NCBI GenBank assembly: GCA_036741775.1
Contig: DAINRQ010000002.1
Coordinates: 90,007 to 154,006 of the forward strand
Direction of reading: 5' to 3'
DNA length: 64,000 nt
Source of the DNA: JAJKIV01 sp036741775
GTDB taxonomy: Bacteria; Gemmatimonadota; Gemmatimonadetes; Gemmatimonadales; Gemmatimonadaceae
Under the pieces are notes generated by a model. The model made no database searches. It was not told where the DNA came from and saw only the letters and a program-made list of their open reading frames with translations. This document shows, in pieces, positions 29,778 to 38,941 of this stretch (position 1 is the first letter of the stretch; each line of letters begins with the position of its first letter). The translations under genes were made by a program, and so were the position numbers.

Positions 29778-31232
29778 ATGACGCACAGGCCTACACCGGC
29801 CGAAGAAGTCGGACTCATGGGGCTTCGCCTCGCCACGCGCGTGCAGCATGCGCTCGACCGGATCCCGGCAGAACAGATGGTCGAGCTCATAGACTCGATT
29901 CGCCGCACGGCGACCGAGCGACACGTCTCGTACCAGAGACATGGGGTCACGGAAACGATCCGCGTACTCCCCTGCCCGCTCACGCTTCGGGCGGATCAAC
30001 TCGGGTACACGCACTACGTCTCGGAGACGATTCTCAACTGCATCAAGCGACTTCCCGACCTGTACTTCGAGGTGCCCGAAGTTCGCGAGGTCCTGCGCGT
30101 CACGCCGGTCGAGGAGGAATGGCTTCGCGAGTGCTGGACGCCAGCGCATCGCGAGGCCAACCCGGTGTTCGCCCGGCTCGACGCCGTCGTGGACTACACG
30201 ACGGCGATGTGGAAGGACTCGATCAAGTTCATGGAGCCGAATCTCAGCGGGATTGGCGGCCTGCACATCGGTCCCGCGTCGATGGCTGTGCATGCCGACA
30301 TCGTCGTGCCGGCCCTCCTCGCTCAGGACCCGAGCATCCGGCTCCAGGTCGCCGACGACATCCGCGAGCTCCTTCTGCAGGAGCTGCTGGAGCACCTGGA
30401 AACGACGGGCCGGCCGGATGGGCAGATCGTGCTCGTCGACCCGAAGTATGCGACCGACGGGCCGGACGAGCCGGACGCGCTCGCCGAGTACTACCGCGAG
30501 CGGCACGGGGTATCGGTGCTTCACGCTGACGCGAGCGAGCTTCGGCTTCGCGGGGACGACGTGTTTTACGAGGACGCACGCGTGGACCTCGTGTACCGCG
30601 ATGCGAGCGTGCTCGACCTCATGGAGCTCGTGGCGGAGAACGTGGACATCGCGCCGATGCGGGCGCTGCTTCGACAGAACCGCGTCGTCTCATCGATCAC
30701 GGCGGAGCTCGATCAGAAGAGCTGCTTCGAGGTGCTCACCGATTCGGAGCTCGCCGACCGGTTCCTGACGGTCGAGGAGCGTCAGGTGGTGCGACGACAC
30801 GTGCTGTGGACGCGCATCGTGTCCGACCGCCGGACGACGTCGCCGGCTGGGCAGCGCATCGAGCTGCTGGAGTACGCGCGGCGGGAGCGCGAATCGCTGG
30901 TGCTCAAGCCGAATCGTGCGTACGGAGGCGAAGGGGTACTCATCGGCCCGGTCACGACGCAGAGCGAGTGGGAGTCGGCGTTCGAGCGCGTGCTTGCGGA
31001 TGAGAATCGCTGGGTCCTTCAGCAGGTCGCCCACATCCCGGTCAAGTCGTTTCACGTGCTCGACGACGCCGGGCAGCTGCACATGGAGCCGTTCTACGTC
31101 GTGATGGGATTCGCGCCGACGCGTTACGGCGTGGGGCTCGTGGCGCGCGCGTCGCAGCGGTCCGTGGTGAACGTCGCGCAGCACGGTGGGATGTGCGCGG
31201 TGATGGTGAGCGCGAAGGCGCTGCGTGGGTGA
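29778..31232 (+). CDS. ATP-grasp-like protein, function unknown
   Basis: 484 residues from the ATG at 29778. The C-terminal third carries an ATP-grasp-like core: SLVLKPNRAYGGEGVLIGP (nucleotide loop) and RWVLQQVAHIPVKSF. The front part contains LIDSIRRTATERHVSYQRHG, a helical segment, and GIGGLHIGPASMAVH. The order recalls circularly permuted ATP-grasp proteins that form peptide-like bonds, but I cannot name the substrate. No carboxylate-amine partner genes are nearby. It is divergent from the M32 gene, with about 100 bases between the two starts. Confidence 0.65.
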   Translation: MTHRPTPAEEVGLMGLRLATRVQHALDRIPAEQMVELIDSIRRTATERHVSYQRHGVTETIRVLPCPLTLRADQLGYTHYVSETILNCIKRLPDLYFEVPEVREVLRVTPVEEEWLRECWTPAHREANPVFARLDAVVDYTTAMWKDSIKFMEPNLSGIGGLHIGPASMAVHADIVVPALLAQDPSIRLQVADDIRELLLQELLEHLETTGRPDGQIVLVDPKYATDGPDEPDALAEYYRERHGVSVLHADASELRLRGDDVFYEDARVDLVYRDASVLDLMELVAENVDIAPMRALLRQNRVVSSITAELDQKSCFEVLTDSELADRFLTVEERQVVRRHVLWTRIVSDRRTTSPAGQRIELLEYARRERESLVLKPNRAYGGEGVLIGPVTTQSEWESAFERVLADENRWVLQQVAHIPVKSFHVLDDAGQLHMEPFYVVMGFAPTRYGVGLVARASQRSVVNVAQHGGMCAVMVSAKALRG

Positions 31233-31348
31233 ATCAGCGTCGAGGCGTCTCGTAGGCGCGCCGCGCGCTACCCATTGGACTTCTGTGGTCAGAAGAGACC
31301 TGCCTGCCCGCGTCACCATCACCAGCTGGTATACGAGGCGAGCGCGAT

Positions 31349-32773
31349 CTACGGTCGGATGTTCTGGTTCAGCCGGAAAAAATTCGTCGGGTCGTACGTG
31401 CGCTTGAGCGCGCGGAGCCGCTCGTACTTGACCTCACCGTACGCGGCCCGTACGCGGTCCTGCCCCTCCTCCCCGAGAAAGTTCACGTAGACACGGCCCG
31501 TGGAATGCGGACGCACCGCCTCCCATAACTCCCGCGTCCACGCGACGCACGCGGGCGCCCGAGCGGGCTCGGACCAGACCGCGTCGATGTTCACCGCATG
31601 GGCCGCGCGGCGGTCCTCGAAGGCAGATCCATCCGGATCCTGTCGGCCGACGGCACCGCCCAGGTGGAAGATGATCGTGTAGGACTCCGGCGTCGCGACC
31701 GGCCAGGCGTGCTCGGCAAGCGCGTCGATGAGGGCATCGCTGAGCGAGGGCACGTACTCCGATTTCCAGTAGTAGCCGAGCCCGTGAGGTGCGGTAGGGT
31801 CGAAGAGCGACTGGTGTGAGACGTACGGCGTCGGCCGGATCAGGTCCACCAGTGGCTCGCCGAACCGCCGCAGCGGGGCAACCACTCGCTCACCCTCCTC
31901 CACCGAACCCGCGTAGCACGCGCCGATGACCACGACCGGTTGCCCGTGCATCGATGAAGGAAGAAAGGGCGCGGGCGGCGCCATCCTGAGGACCACGATG
32001 GTCGTCAGCTCGTCGGGCGCGGTCCTGATGAAATCTCGGTAGAAGCCCAAAACCTCGCGCGCCTTCGCAGCAGGGTGTAGCATCACGCCGGCCAGGACGA
32101 TCGGTCCGATGGGGTGTAGACGATACTCGAACGACGTGACGACCCCGAAGTTGCCGCCGCCACCGCGGAGCCCCCAGAAGAGGTCGGCGTGCTGCTCGGC
32201 GCTGGCATGAAGGAACTCGCCGTCGGCGGTGACGACATCTGCTGACAAGACGTTATCGGCGGCCAGCCCGTGGCGGCGCATCAACCAGCCGAGGCCCCCG
32301 CCGAGCGTGAGCCCCGCGATGCCGGTGTGGCTGATGATGCCGCCGGGCGCGGCGAGCCCGAAGGCCTGGGTCTCACGGTCGACCTCCGCCCACAGGAGTC
32401 CTGGCTGCGCTCGCGCCGTTCGCCCCGTCGGATCGACCCAGAGGCCTTTCATCGGCGAGAGATCGATCACGAGCCCGCCATCGCAGACCGCGGTGCCGGC
32501 GACGTTGTGGCCGCCGCCGCGCACGGCCACGAGCACATCGCGCTCGCGCGCGAACCGGACGGCGGCTCGGACGTCGGCGACGCTGGTACAGCGAGCGACG
32601 AGCCCGGGACGACGATCGATCGCACCGTTCCAGATCGCGCGGGCGGCGTCGTACTGCGCGTCGCCACGACGGACGAGCTCTCCACGGAAGTGTGGCGTTA
32701 GGTCGGCGAGCGCCGCATCGTCGAAAGCGATGGCGTCGCGACGCTCGGTCTCGAGAGTTGATGGAGCAACCAT
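31349..32773 (-). CDS. FAD-linked oxidase with berberine-bridge C-terminus
   Basis: 474 residues; ATG at 32771-32773 with GAGGAGG seven bases upstream. The FAD domain includes VAVRGGGHNVAGTAVCDGG, where the His is the usual covalent flavin site, then GGIISHTGIAGLTLGGGLGW. A C-terminal BBE block reads YFN-like VYVNFLGEEGQDRVRAAYG with YDPTNFFRLNQNI at the end. It oxidises a small molecule, probably an alcohol, aldose or phenolic compound. No signal peptide. The HxlR regulator on the other strand shares the intergenic region and probably controls it. Confidence 0.93.
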   Translation of the reverse strand: MVAPSTLETERRDAIAFDDAALADLTPHFRGELVRRGDAQYDAARAIWNGAIDRRPGLVARCTSVADVRAAVRFARERDVLVAVRGGGHNVAGTAVCDGGLVIDLSPMKGLWVDPTGRTARAQPGLLWAEVDRETQAFGLAAPGGIISHTGIAGLTLGGGLGWLMRRHGLAADNVLSADVVTADGEFLHASAEQHADLFWGLRGGGGNFGVVTSFEYRLHPIGPIVLAGVMLHPAAKAREVLGFYRDFIRTAPDELTTIVVLRMAPPAPFLPSSMHGQPVVVIGACYAGSVEEGERVVAPLRRFGEPLVDLIRPTPYVSHQSLFDPTAPHGLGYYWKSEYVPSLSDALIDALAEHAWPVATPESYTIIFHLGGAVGRQDPDGSAFEDRRAAHAVNIDAVWSEPARAPACVAWTRELWEAVRPHSTGRVYVNFLGEEGQDRVRAAYGEVKYERLRALKRTYDPTNFFRLNQNIRP

Positions 32774-32876
32774 AGGGCACCTCCTCGTCGCGGTAGGATT
32801 GCTCCGGACGAGCGGGCGATAAAGCACAAAAACTGGACTTGCCGCGCCCTTCGCCGATCGGTACCCTCGGATCAGG
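32774..32876. promoter_or_regulatory. Divergent promoter region, FAD oxidase / HxlR regulator
   Basis: 103 bases between the two divergent starts. It includes the ribosome binding site of the oxidase (GAGGAGG) and a relatively AT-rich core (GATAAAGCACAAAAACT) where promoter and operator sites are expected. No clean palindrome is visible. Confidence 0.5.
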
Positions 32877-33668
32877 ATGAAGGGGTACGGCCAGTTCTGC
32901 CCGGTCGCCAAGGCGGCCGAGATCGTCGCCGAGCGATGGAACCCGCTCATACTGCGCGAGCTGCTCTGCGGGAGCCATCGCTTCAACGACCTCCACCGCG
33001 GTGTGCCCCTGATGTCCCGCACGCTGCTCGCCGGACGTCTCGAGCAGCTCGAGCACGCGGGGATCGTGCGAAGTGTGGCGAGGCCGCGTGGCCGCGGGCG
33101 CGAATACCACCTCACCGCCGCCGGTGAGGAGTTGCGGCCGCTCATCGAGTGCCTGGGCGAGTGGGGCCAGCGGTGGGCCCGAGCGCAGATCGGGCGCGAT
33201 GACCTGGACGCGGGCCTGCTCATGTGGGACATCCACCGGCGTATGAACCTGGACGCACTGCCTCCGGAACGGGTCGTCGTGCGCTTCGACTTCCGCGGCG
33301 TGCCGGCGACCATGCGGTGCCCAAGGACGTGGTGGCTAGTGCTCGAGCGGCGAGAGGTCGACCTCTGTCTCAAAGAACCCGGCTTCCTGGCCGACCTCGT
33401 AGTCAGCGCCGACCTTCGGGCGCTGACCCGTGTCTGGATGGGTGACGCGCGGCTGGCCGAGTCCGTCCGTGCTGGCCTGATCCGGCTCGATGGGCCGCGG
33501 TCGCTCGTCCGCGCCTTCCCGAGCTGGCTCTCGCTGAGTGCATTCGCAAGCGTCGAGCGCGGTGAGGGCGGTCATCGCGTGGCCGCGGACTCAGACCACG
33601 GCGGGATCAGTGAGGGACTGGAACCACCCGCCCAATTGGGCGTTCGCTCGGCCGACGTCGCGCACTGA
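32877..33668 (+). CDS. HxlR family transcriptional regulator with C-terminal ligand-like domain
   Basis: 263 residues. The N-terminus FCPVAKAAEIVAERWNPLIL is the standard HxlR DNA-binding opening, followed by the winged-helix pattern HRFNDLHRGVPLMSRTLL and RPRGRGREYHLTAAGEEL. Residues of about 110-240 form a second domain (FDFRGVPATMRCPRTWWLVLE... EPGFLADLVVSADLRAL) resembling SCP2-like sensory domains added to HxlR proteins. Position divergent from the FAD oxidase suggests local control of that gene. Its 3' end overlaps the convergent membrane-protein gene by 62 bases. Confidence 0.9.
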   Translation: MKGYGQFCPVAKAAEIVAERWNPLILRELLCGSHRFNDLHRGVPLMSRTLLAGRLEQLEHAGIVRSVARPRGRGREYHLTAAGEELRPLIECLGEWGQRWARAQIGRDDLDAGLLMWDIHRRMNLDALPPERVVVRFDFRGVPATMRCPRTWWLVLERREVDLCLKEPGFLADLVVSADLRALTRVWMGDARLAESVRAGLIRLDGPRSLVRAFPSWLSLSAFASVERGEGGHRVAADSDHGGISEGLEPPAQLGVRSADVAH

Positions 33669-34419
33669 ACCAGGTCGCGACGAGAAACCCGTACAGGGTG
33701 TAGTACGAGGCGATCTCGACACCGTGCACGACGCGCATCGGAAGCGGCATGACCGTGTTTTCCGGGAGAAGCGGGACCACGGCGCCAAGTACCGGCAACA
33801 CGGCAGCGAACAACCACTGCGATGTCCGACGCGATGGAATCGTGCGGATTGCCGGATACATCGCGGCCACGAGCGCGACGCCGCGAAGCACCTGCATCGA
33901 CACGATCGACTCGACCGGAGGGATGGGCCGACCTCCGTAGTAGTCCCGGACCAGCGGGTAGATGGCGGCACCCACGACGAAGTAGCACAGCACGAACACC
34001 GCGGCGGCCGCCGCGAGCCGCCACAGGAGACTCGGCACCGAATGAACGGGCGTCGGAGCAGGTGTAAGTGCATCGACCGGCGCCGCCGGAGTACGGAGGC
34101 GTCCCACGACCGCGGCGACGGCGGTGCCGGCGGTGATCGCTACTCCGAGGTCGCGGGCAAGCGCGACCGGCGCGGCCGTGACATCCACGAGATCGAACAG
34201 CACCGCCTCGGTGATGTTGATGAATGCCGTGGGAATGAAACACAGCCCGGTGAGGATAGCGACGAGCGCCGACCCTGCGGCGGTCGAGCGCACGGCCACG
34301 GCGCCTAACGCCGCGCACAGGAACAGTGCAGCGAGCGCGTTGGTGATCGACAACGAAGGGTACGACCGGGCGACGAAGACCACCGCCGCTGCCAGCATGA
34401 ATCGTAGCGCTACGTTCAT
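33607..34419 (-). CDS. Multi-pass membrane protein, unknown function
   Basis: 270 residues from the ATG at 34417-34419 with GGAGG five bases upstream. It has about seven hydrophobic segments (FMLAAAVVFVARSYPSL, AALFLCAALGAVAV, LLWRLAAAAAVFVLCYFVVGA, WLFAAVLPVLGAVVPLL and others). No family recognised. The start overlaps the TetR stop codon by an ATGA junction, so it is translated with the regulator and is its likely target. I infer a drug- or stress-related membrane function only from that linkage. Confidence 0.7.
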   Translation of the reverse strand: MNVALRFMLAAAVVFVARSYPSLSITNALAALFLCAALGAVAVRSTAAGSALVAILTGLCFIPTAFINITEAVLFDLVDVTAAPVALARDLGVAITAGTAVAAVVGRLRTPAAPVDALTPAPTPVHSVPSLLWRLAAAAAVFVLCYFVVGAAIYPLVRDYYGGRPIPPVESIVSMQVLRGVALVAAMYPAIRTIPSRRTSQWLFAAVLPVLGAVVPLLPENTVMPLPMRVVHGVEIASYYTLYGFLVATWFSARRRPSERPIGRVVPVPH

Positions 34420-35042
34420 CGGGACCTCCAGTCGATGCTTCGCGAGAACATCTCGATCTGGTCGTCGGCGGTCCGGTACGCGTACCGGAACGGTGGACCT
34501 TCCATCGCCCACAAGCAGCTCAGGCCGAAATGGAGCGCCTTGAACCGCTCGACGAGCACGGGAATCTCCAAATCGGGCTGCACGAGCCGGCGCTGCCGGA
34601 GGCGCGTGAAGAGCAGCGTCAGTGCCGGATCGATATGCCCCTGCATCCGCGCGATGTACTCCTGCAGGTCAGGGCCGCGCAGAATCAGCTGGGCGAGCAG
34701 CACGCGCGCGAACCCGTGGTGCGGCTCCTTGAGCCGAAACTGGTAGCGCACCAGCCGCGACAGGAGCGCCGGGAGCGGATCGTCGCGCTCGGCGAATTCT
34801 CCCACGCGAGCCTGCACGCGGGCTTCCTGCTCTGCCATGAACGCCACGAGGATGTCCTCCTTCGTAGCGAAGTAGTTGTAGACGGTGCCTTTCCCGACAC
34901 CAGCCTTGGCCGCGATCTGCTCGATCGTCGGCCGCTCGAAGCCGGACTTCGAGAATTCCTCGATGGCCACGCGGAGAATTCCCTCCCGCGTAGCGGCCTT
35001 TTTCCGCTGCCGGAGCGACGGCCCTTTTGTGACTGTGGTCAT
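34416..35042 (-). CDS. TetR family repressor
   Basis: 208 residues. The TetR N-terminal domain is clear: TREGILRVAIEEFSKSGFER, TIEQIAAKAGVGKGTVYNYF and KEDILVAFM. The C-terminal half (ligand/dimer domain) is as divergent as usual. The start codon itself lies in a 24-bp palindrome, a strong sign of autoregulation. The downstream membrane-protein gene is translationally coupled. Confidence 0.92.
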   Translation of the reverse strand: MTTVTKGPSLRQRKKAATREGILRVAIEEFSKSGFERPTIEQIAAKAGVGKGTVYNYFATKEDILVAFMAEQEARVQARVGEFAERDDPLPALLSRLVRYQFRLKEPHHGFARVLLAQLILRGPDLQEYIARMQGHIDPALTLLFTRLRQRRLVQPDLEIPVLVERFKALHFGLSCLWAMEGPPFRYAYRTADDQIEMFSRSIDWRSR

Positions 35043-35063
35043 TTATGACTAGAGTCATAAATG
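35040..35063. promoter_or_regulatory. TetR operator, 24-bp palindrome
   Basis: CATTTATGACT - AG - AGTCATAAATG: 11-bp arms with a 2-base centre, the size and look of TetR-family operators (core TGACT...AGTCA). It covers the start codon of the TetR gene at 35042, so bound repressor would block its own transcription or initiation. Confidence 0.8.
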
Positions 35064-35137
35064 GCACGCCGTTTGTCAACCGCCGTATACGGCAGAGGTC
35101 GCCCTGCGCCAGGTCGAGCACGCGTCGTTAGGTTCGG

Positions 35138-35505
35138 TCACGCCGCGGCGCAGCTCGGCACGCAGTAGTTCCGGGCTCGCGGTAGAACTGCGTGTGCGAC
35201 TTGCCGAGCACTCGTCGAATCCGTGAGCGTTCGGCCCGAACTCGGGCTTCGAGCCGAGGTGTCACTTCCCGACGAGCCCAGTCGCATAGCCGTCGTCTCG
35301 AGCAGCGCCGGTAACGACGTTTCGAGGGCGGGCAGCCCACGCTCCCGATCCGTCGCCGAGACTGTGAGCACCCATTCGAGGCCGACGCGCTGCTGATAGC
35401 GGCCGCTCATGTGGGCGGCGCGCGTAAGCGTGCAGACGGCTCCGTTGGCGTAGGCATCGGTCAGACGCACGCCTTCACGCCCGAGACGATCGATGTTGGG
35501 GTACG
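35138..35505 (-). pseudogene. Arylsulfatase relic
   Basis: The minus strand reads as the start of a sulfatase (NIDRLGREGVRLTDAYANGA, VCTLTRAAHMSGRYQQRVGL) with the formylglycine Cys in C-T-L-T-R instead of C-x-P-x-R. It then shifts frame near LPALLE, meets a TGA where the family has Trp (GK*HLGSK), shifts again before LGKSHTQFYREPG and ends. The C-terminal two thirds are absent. GTTAGG octamers flank both sides (35126, 35509). Confidence 0.7.
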
Positions 35506-35509
35506 CACG

Positions 35510-36424
35510 TTAGGCAGGCGGCGGTGCCGCCGCATCGGGCCGAGCGCCCCGCGACTCCCCCAGGCCCACTGGGCCGAGGTCCTCCCGGACGAACGTGTCG
35601 ATCGACGTGAGGCTGACGCCGAACGTGCGCGCCAGGTCGGTCATGTCCAGCGCCGAGTCGTACGTGTCCGTCGACGCGAGGAGCGATGGCATCGGGTCGG
35701 GTAGACCGATGGCCGGGTCACCCGGCGCAACGCACTGGATGGGGATGTCGCGGCCGGTCACGCGCTCGTACGCCGCAACGACGTCGCGCCACGACACGGG
35801 TGCCGGCCCGCCGATCGGGAGGTACTGGTTGATCGCCCGCTCGTGCCCGATGGCGGCGACGATGAACGCGCCGACGTCGCGGAACGAAACGAACGAATGG
35901 CGCCGCCGCCCTTCGCCCACCAGGACGACCGGCCGGTTCGCGCGTACGGCCGCGCCGACGACGGCCGCCACCCACACTTCCATGAACAAGTTAGGCGCCA
36001 GGATCGTGTACGGCATTCCGCTCGCGCGGAGGCGCGCCTCGGTCTCACCCTTCGCGCGCAGGAAGGGAGCAGGACTCTCCGGGGTAGAACCGAGCGCGGA
36101 GACGAAGACGAACTGCCGCACGCCGGCCGCGCGCGCGGCGTCGATCAGGTTCGCGTTGCCGGCGCGGTCCACGCTCTCGATCGTGTCCGCGCCACCACGA
36201 TGCGCGGAGTTCACGGTGGTGACGACGATGTCTGCACCGTCGAGGGCGGCCGTGAGCGAGTCGCGGTCCTTGAGGTCCCCGTAGACGAGCGTTGCTCCGG
36301 CTTGTTGCAGTGGCTCGACGGCCGCTTTGTCGCGCACCAGCGCGCGCACCGATTGCCCACGCGCCAGGAGTTGGCGCGTGACGAGTCCGCCAAGGGCGCC
36401 AGTTGCTCCAGCGACGAGTATCAT
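35510..36424 (-). CDS. NmrA-like / SDR family NAD(P)-binding protein
   Basis: 304 residues. The Rossmann nucleotide motif is VAGATGALGGLVTRQLL, followed by SVRALVRD, VYGDLKDRDSL and GVRQFVFVSALG. This pattern is that of atypical SDR proteins (NmrA or NADH:ubiquinone-like 39-kDa family). Members are cytoplasmic redox sensors or epimerase-like enzymes; the typical YxxxK pair is not clear. The ATG at 36424 is followed immediately by the conserved strand, so the start is well set. Divergent from the nitrilase gene. Confidence 0.9.
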   Translation of the reverse strand: MILVAGATGALGGLVTRQLLARGQSVRALVRDKAAVEPLQQAGATLVYGDLKDRDSLTAALDGADIVVTTVNSAHRGGADTIESVDRAGNANLIDAARAAGVRQFVFVSALGSTPESPAPFLRAKGETEARLRASGMPYTILAPNLFMEVWVAAVVGAAVRANRPVVLVGEGRRRHSFVSFRDVGAFIVAAIGHERAINQYLPIGGPAPVSWRDVVAAYERVTGRDIPIQCVAPGDPAIGLPDPMPSLLASTDTYDSALDMTDLARTFGVSLTSIDTFVREDLGPVGLGESRGARPDAAAPPPA

Positions 36425-36621
36425 GATGTCCTCTCACGTCGACACGCCCACCGGTATGGTGGACGATACTTCATTGCGCACACCTCGGAACCGCGAGTCT
36501 GGTCGCCACGCAGCGGAGCCGCAAGGGGCAACACGCCGACTGGCTGCTCCCGTCCGCGGAGCATCACGTCGCCAGGGCCCCCACATTCCGAGATCAGGGT
36601 CGCGGATTCATCTTCGTACCC

Positions 36622-37386
36622 ATGCGAGTGACCGTCTGCCAGATGCGCGATGACCGCGACGATTTCGAGTCGGATTGGATGGACCTGTGCGCTCACATTC
36701 GAAGTGAGGGGAGCGACCTGGTGTTGCTGCCGGAAATGCCATTCGCTCGATGGTTCGCCGTCGTCCGTGCGTTCGACGCGTCCGCGTGGCGTGAGGCACT
36801 CGACGCACATCGGCGCTGGGAGCAGCGGATCAGCGAGCTCACCGTGCCGTGCGTCATCTCCACGCGGCCGGCCGAGCGGGGGGCGACGCGCCTCAACGAG
36901 GCGTTCCTGGTGACCCACGACAGCTCGCGAGGCATTCACGACAAGCGCTACCTCCCCGATGAAGAGGGCTACTGGGAAGCGTCGTGGTACGAGGCAGGGG
37001 ACGGCGCCTTCGATCCGGTGGAGATAGGCCGAGCGACGATTGGGGTTCAGATCTGCACGGAACTGTGGATGCTGGACGTGTCACGGGAGTACGGTCGTCG
37101 CGGCGTGGGGATCATCGTCGTGCCGCGGGCGACGCCGGCGACGAGTCGCGAGCGCTGGCTCGTCGGCGGACGTGCCGGCGCGATCGTGAGCGGCGCGTTC
37201 TGTCTGTCGTCGAACCGGACTGGCGTGAGCAGCACGGGCGATGAGTTCGCGGGGCTCGGCTGGATCATCGACCCTGATGGCGAGGTGCTGGCGGTGACGT
37301 CCGATCGGGAGCCGTTCGTGACACGAGACATCGATCTCGAGCACGCTACCGCTGCGAAGGCGACGTATCCGCGGTACGTACGCTAG
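36622..37386 (+). CDS. Carbon-nitrogen hydrolase (nitrilase superfamily)
   Basis: 254 residues. The Glu-Lys-Cys triad is visible: E38 in LLPEMPF, K108 in HDKRYLPDE and C145 in GVQICTELW. Members hydrolyse nitriles, amides or carbamoyl groups in the cytosol. The position after the SDR gene (divergent, about 200 bases) and before a SnoaL-like gene gives no substrate clue. The length matches amidase-type branches of the superfamily. Confidence 0.93.
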   Translation: MRVTVCQMRDDRDDFESDWMDLCAHIRSEGSDLVLLPEMPFARWFAVVRAFDASAWREALDAHRRWEQRISELTVPCVISTRPAERGATRLNEAFLVTHDSSRGIHDKRYLPDEEGYWEASWYEAGDGAFDPVEIGRATIGVQICTELWMLDVSREYGRRGVGIIVVPRATPATSRERWLVGGRAGAIVSGAFCLSSNRTGVSSTGDEFAGLGWIIDPDGEVLAVTSDREPFVTRDIDLEHATAAKATYPRYVR

Positions 37387-37397
37387 GTCTTCGGGCT

Positions 37398-37802
37398 TCA
37401 CTCAGTGCGCGCCGCGATCAACGGACGATTCTTTCGGTAGGAGTTCTTCAGCGCGATCTTTCCATCGCGGAAACGGAACAGATCACATCCGTGTACCTCG
37501 ACGCGCGCACCGTCACCGCGCGTGCCGGTGAACGTCCACTCCGACACACCGCGATCGCCGCATACGAAGTGGCGCGCGTCGCCCCAGTGTGCATCGGGGA
37601 AGGTCGCCCAGACGTCCTCGAACGCCCTGCGTACGGCTTCACGGCCCTCGAAGCACGCCCCGCACACTTCGGGTCCGGCAGATGCCTCGAACGCACAGTC
37701 GTCGGTCATGAACGACATGATCGCATCCGCATCGTGGCGATTGAATGCGTCGGCGAACGCCTGCAGCCATTCTGTCGTGACCTGATCGCCGAAATGGGAC
37801 AT
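37398..37802 (-). CDS. SnoaL/NTF2-like protein
   Basis: 134 residues; ATG at 37800-37802 with GGAGG nine bases upstream. The cone-shaped NTF2 fold is suggested by FADAFNRHDADAIMSFMTDD, FEGREAVRRAFEDVWATFPD and the closing DLFRFRDGKIALKNSYRKNR. Family members bind small hydrophobic ligands or catalyse isomerisation. It overlaps nothing and is followed downstream by the convergent nitrilase gene (11 bases). Confidence 0.88.
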   Translation of the reverse strand: MSHFGDQVTTEWLQAFADAFNRHDADAIMSFMTDDCAFEASAGPEVCGACFEGREAVRRAFEDVWATFPDAHWGDARHFVCGDRGVSEWTFTGTRGDGARVEVHGCDLFRFRDGKIALKNSYRKNRPLIAARTE

Positions 37803-37852
37803 CGGCCTATCCTCCGTGCGTCGCCCCGCCGCGGGTATTCCGTCGTTCGCCA

Positions 37853-38770
37853 TCAGCCTTGCCGGGAAGCATCCGCGCGGGGTGGTACGACCAGGACATC
37901 GGACGTGACATTGCGCAGGACGTCTCCGGCGACTGTGCCGAGGAACACGTGAGCGAGTCCAGCGTATCCGTGCGTCCCCAGCGCCAACACATCGGCGTTC
38001 GCCCTCCTGACCACCTTCTCGATCGTGATCCGGGGCGACCCGTGCCTAACGATCACCTTCCAGGGTGCCACCCGTTGGGGGGTGCCCTTCGGCTGTGCAA
38101 GCGCGGTGGCGACGACGCCTTCGAGCTCTTGCGTGACTTGCTGTCGATAGGACTCGCGGTAATCCTCGGCGTCCTCCTCCGACACACTCGGATACACGAG
38201 ACCTTCGTACGGAACGCTGAAGGCATGAACGATCGTTAATCGCGGGCGTGGCGGAGGAATCAACCGGAGCAGCACGGCGAGAACCTCGGGGGCCGTCTGA
38301 TCGAGATCGAGTGCAAGCACCGGCCGGCAATACGGCGCGCGCGGCGAAAGGCGAACAGCCAGCACAGGGAGCTGCCCGCGCCGGATGACGCGTTCCGCGG
38401 TCGACCCCAGGAAGACGTCGCGCAACGCTCGGCCACCGCCACGTCCCATGACGATCAACTCGGCGCTCGCCGAGCTCGCGCAGGCGGCGATCTCCGCCGC
38501 AGCAGCGCCCACGGTGACGACGTGATCGACGGTCACGCCCTTCGGTAACGTCTTCGCGAGGGTCGTCGCTTCGGCCCGAAGCGCTTTCTTCGCGTCCCGG
38601 TCGGCTCGTCGCTGCGCGCGTGACGGAAGGTTGTTGGGCACCACGTGCATCAGCGTGACTCGGGCGCCCTCGGTCAAAGGCAGCCGGGCGAGGCGCCCCA
38701 CGACTCGATCCGAGAGCGGTGAAAGGTCCAGAGCGACGAGTATCCTGCGAAAGCTTTCGGACATGTCCAC
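37853..38770 (-). CDS. Universal stress protein with two UspA domains
   Basis: 305 residues. Domain 1 covers about 1-145 with ILVALDLSPLSDRVV and ATP loop GRGGGRALRDVFLGSTAERV; domain 2 covers about 150-300 with PVLALDLDQTAPEVL and GTHGYAGLAHVFLGTVAGDV. Both nucleotide-binding loops (Gx2Gx9GS/T) look intact, so ATP binding in both halves is expected. It acts in general stress tolerance in the cytosol. It lies just upstream of the SnoaL-like gene (50 bases) on the same strand. Confidence 0.92.
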   Translation of the reverse strand: MDMSESFRRILVALDLSPLSDRVVGRLARLPLTEGARVTLMHVVPNNLPSRAQRRADRDAKKALRAEATTLAKTLPKGVTVDHVVTVGAAAAEIAACASSASAELIVMGRGGGRALRDVFLGSTAERVIRRGQLPVLAVRLSPRAPYCRPVLALDLDQTAPEVLAVLLRLIPPPRPRLTIVHAFSVPYEGLVYPSVSEEDAEDYRESYRQQVTQELEGVVATALAQPKGTPQRVAPWKVIVRHGSPRITIEKVVRRANADVLALGTHGYAGLAHVFLGTVAGDVLRNVTSDVLVVPPRADASRQG

Positions 38771-38941
38771 GCGGCCTCGTGCGAGTGGTCCTGGTTGTGA
38801 AGTGCCCCCGTCGGTGGCGACAGCGGTAGGAGCGTCGCCAGCCGCTTCCGCTCGAGCACGGAGCCCGCGAGCAAGGTCTCCTGGCGCACGCGTAACAACG
38901 CTCGTCGGCGGAAGTGGCGCAACCTGCCGGCTCCGACCGGC

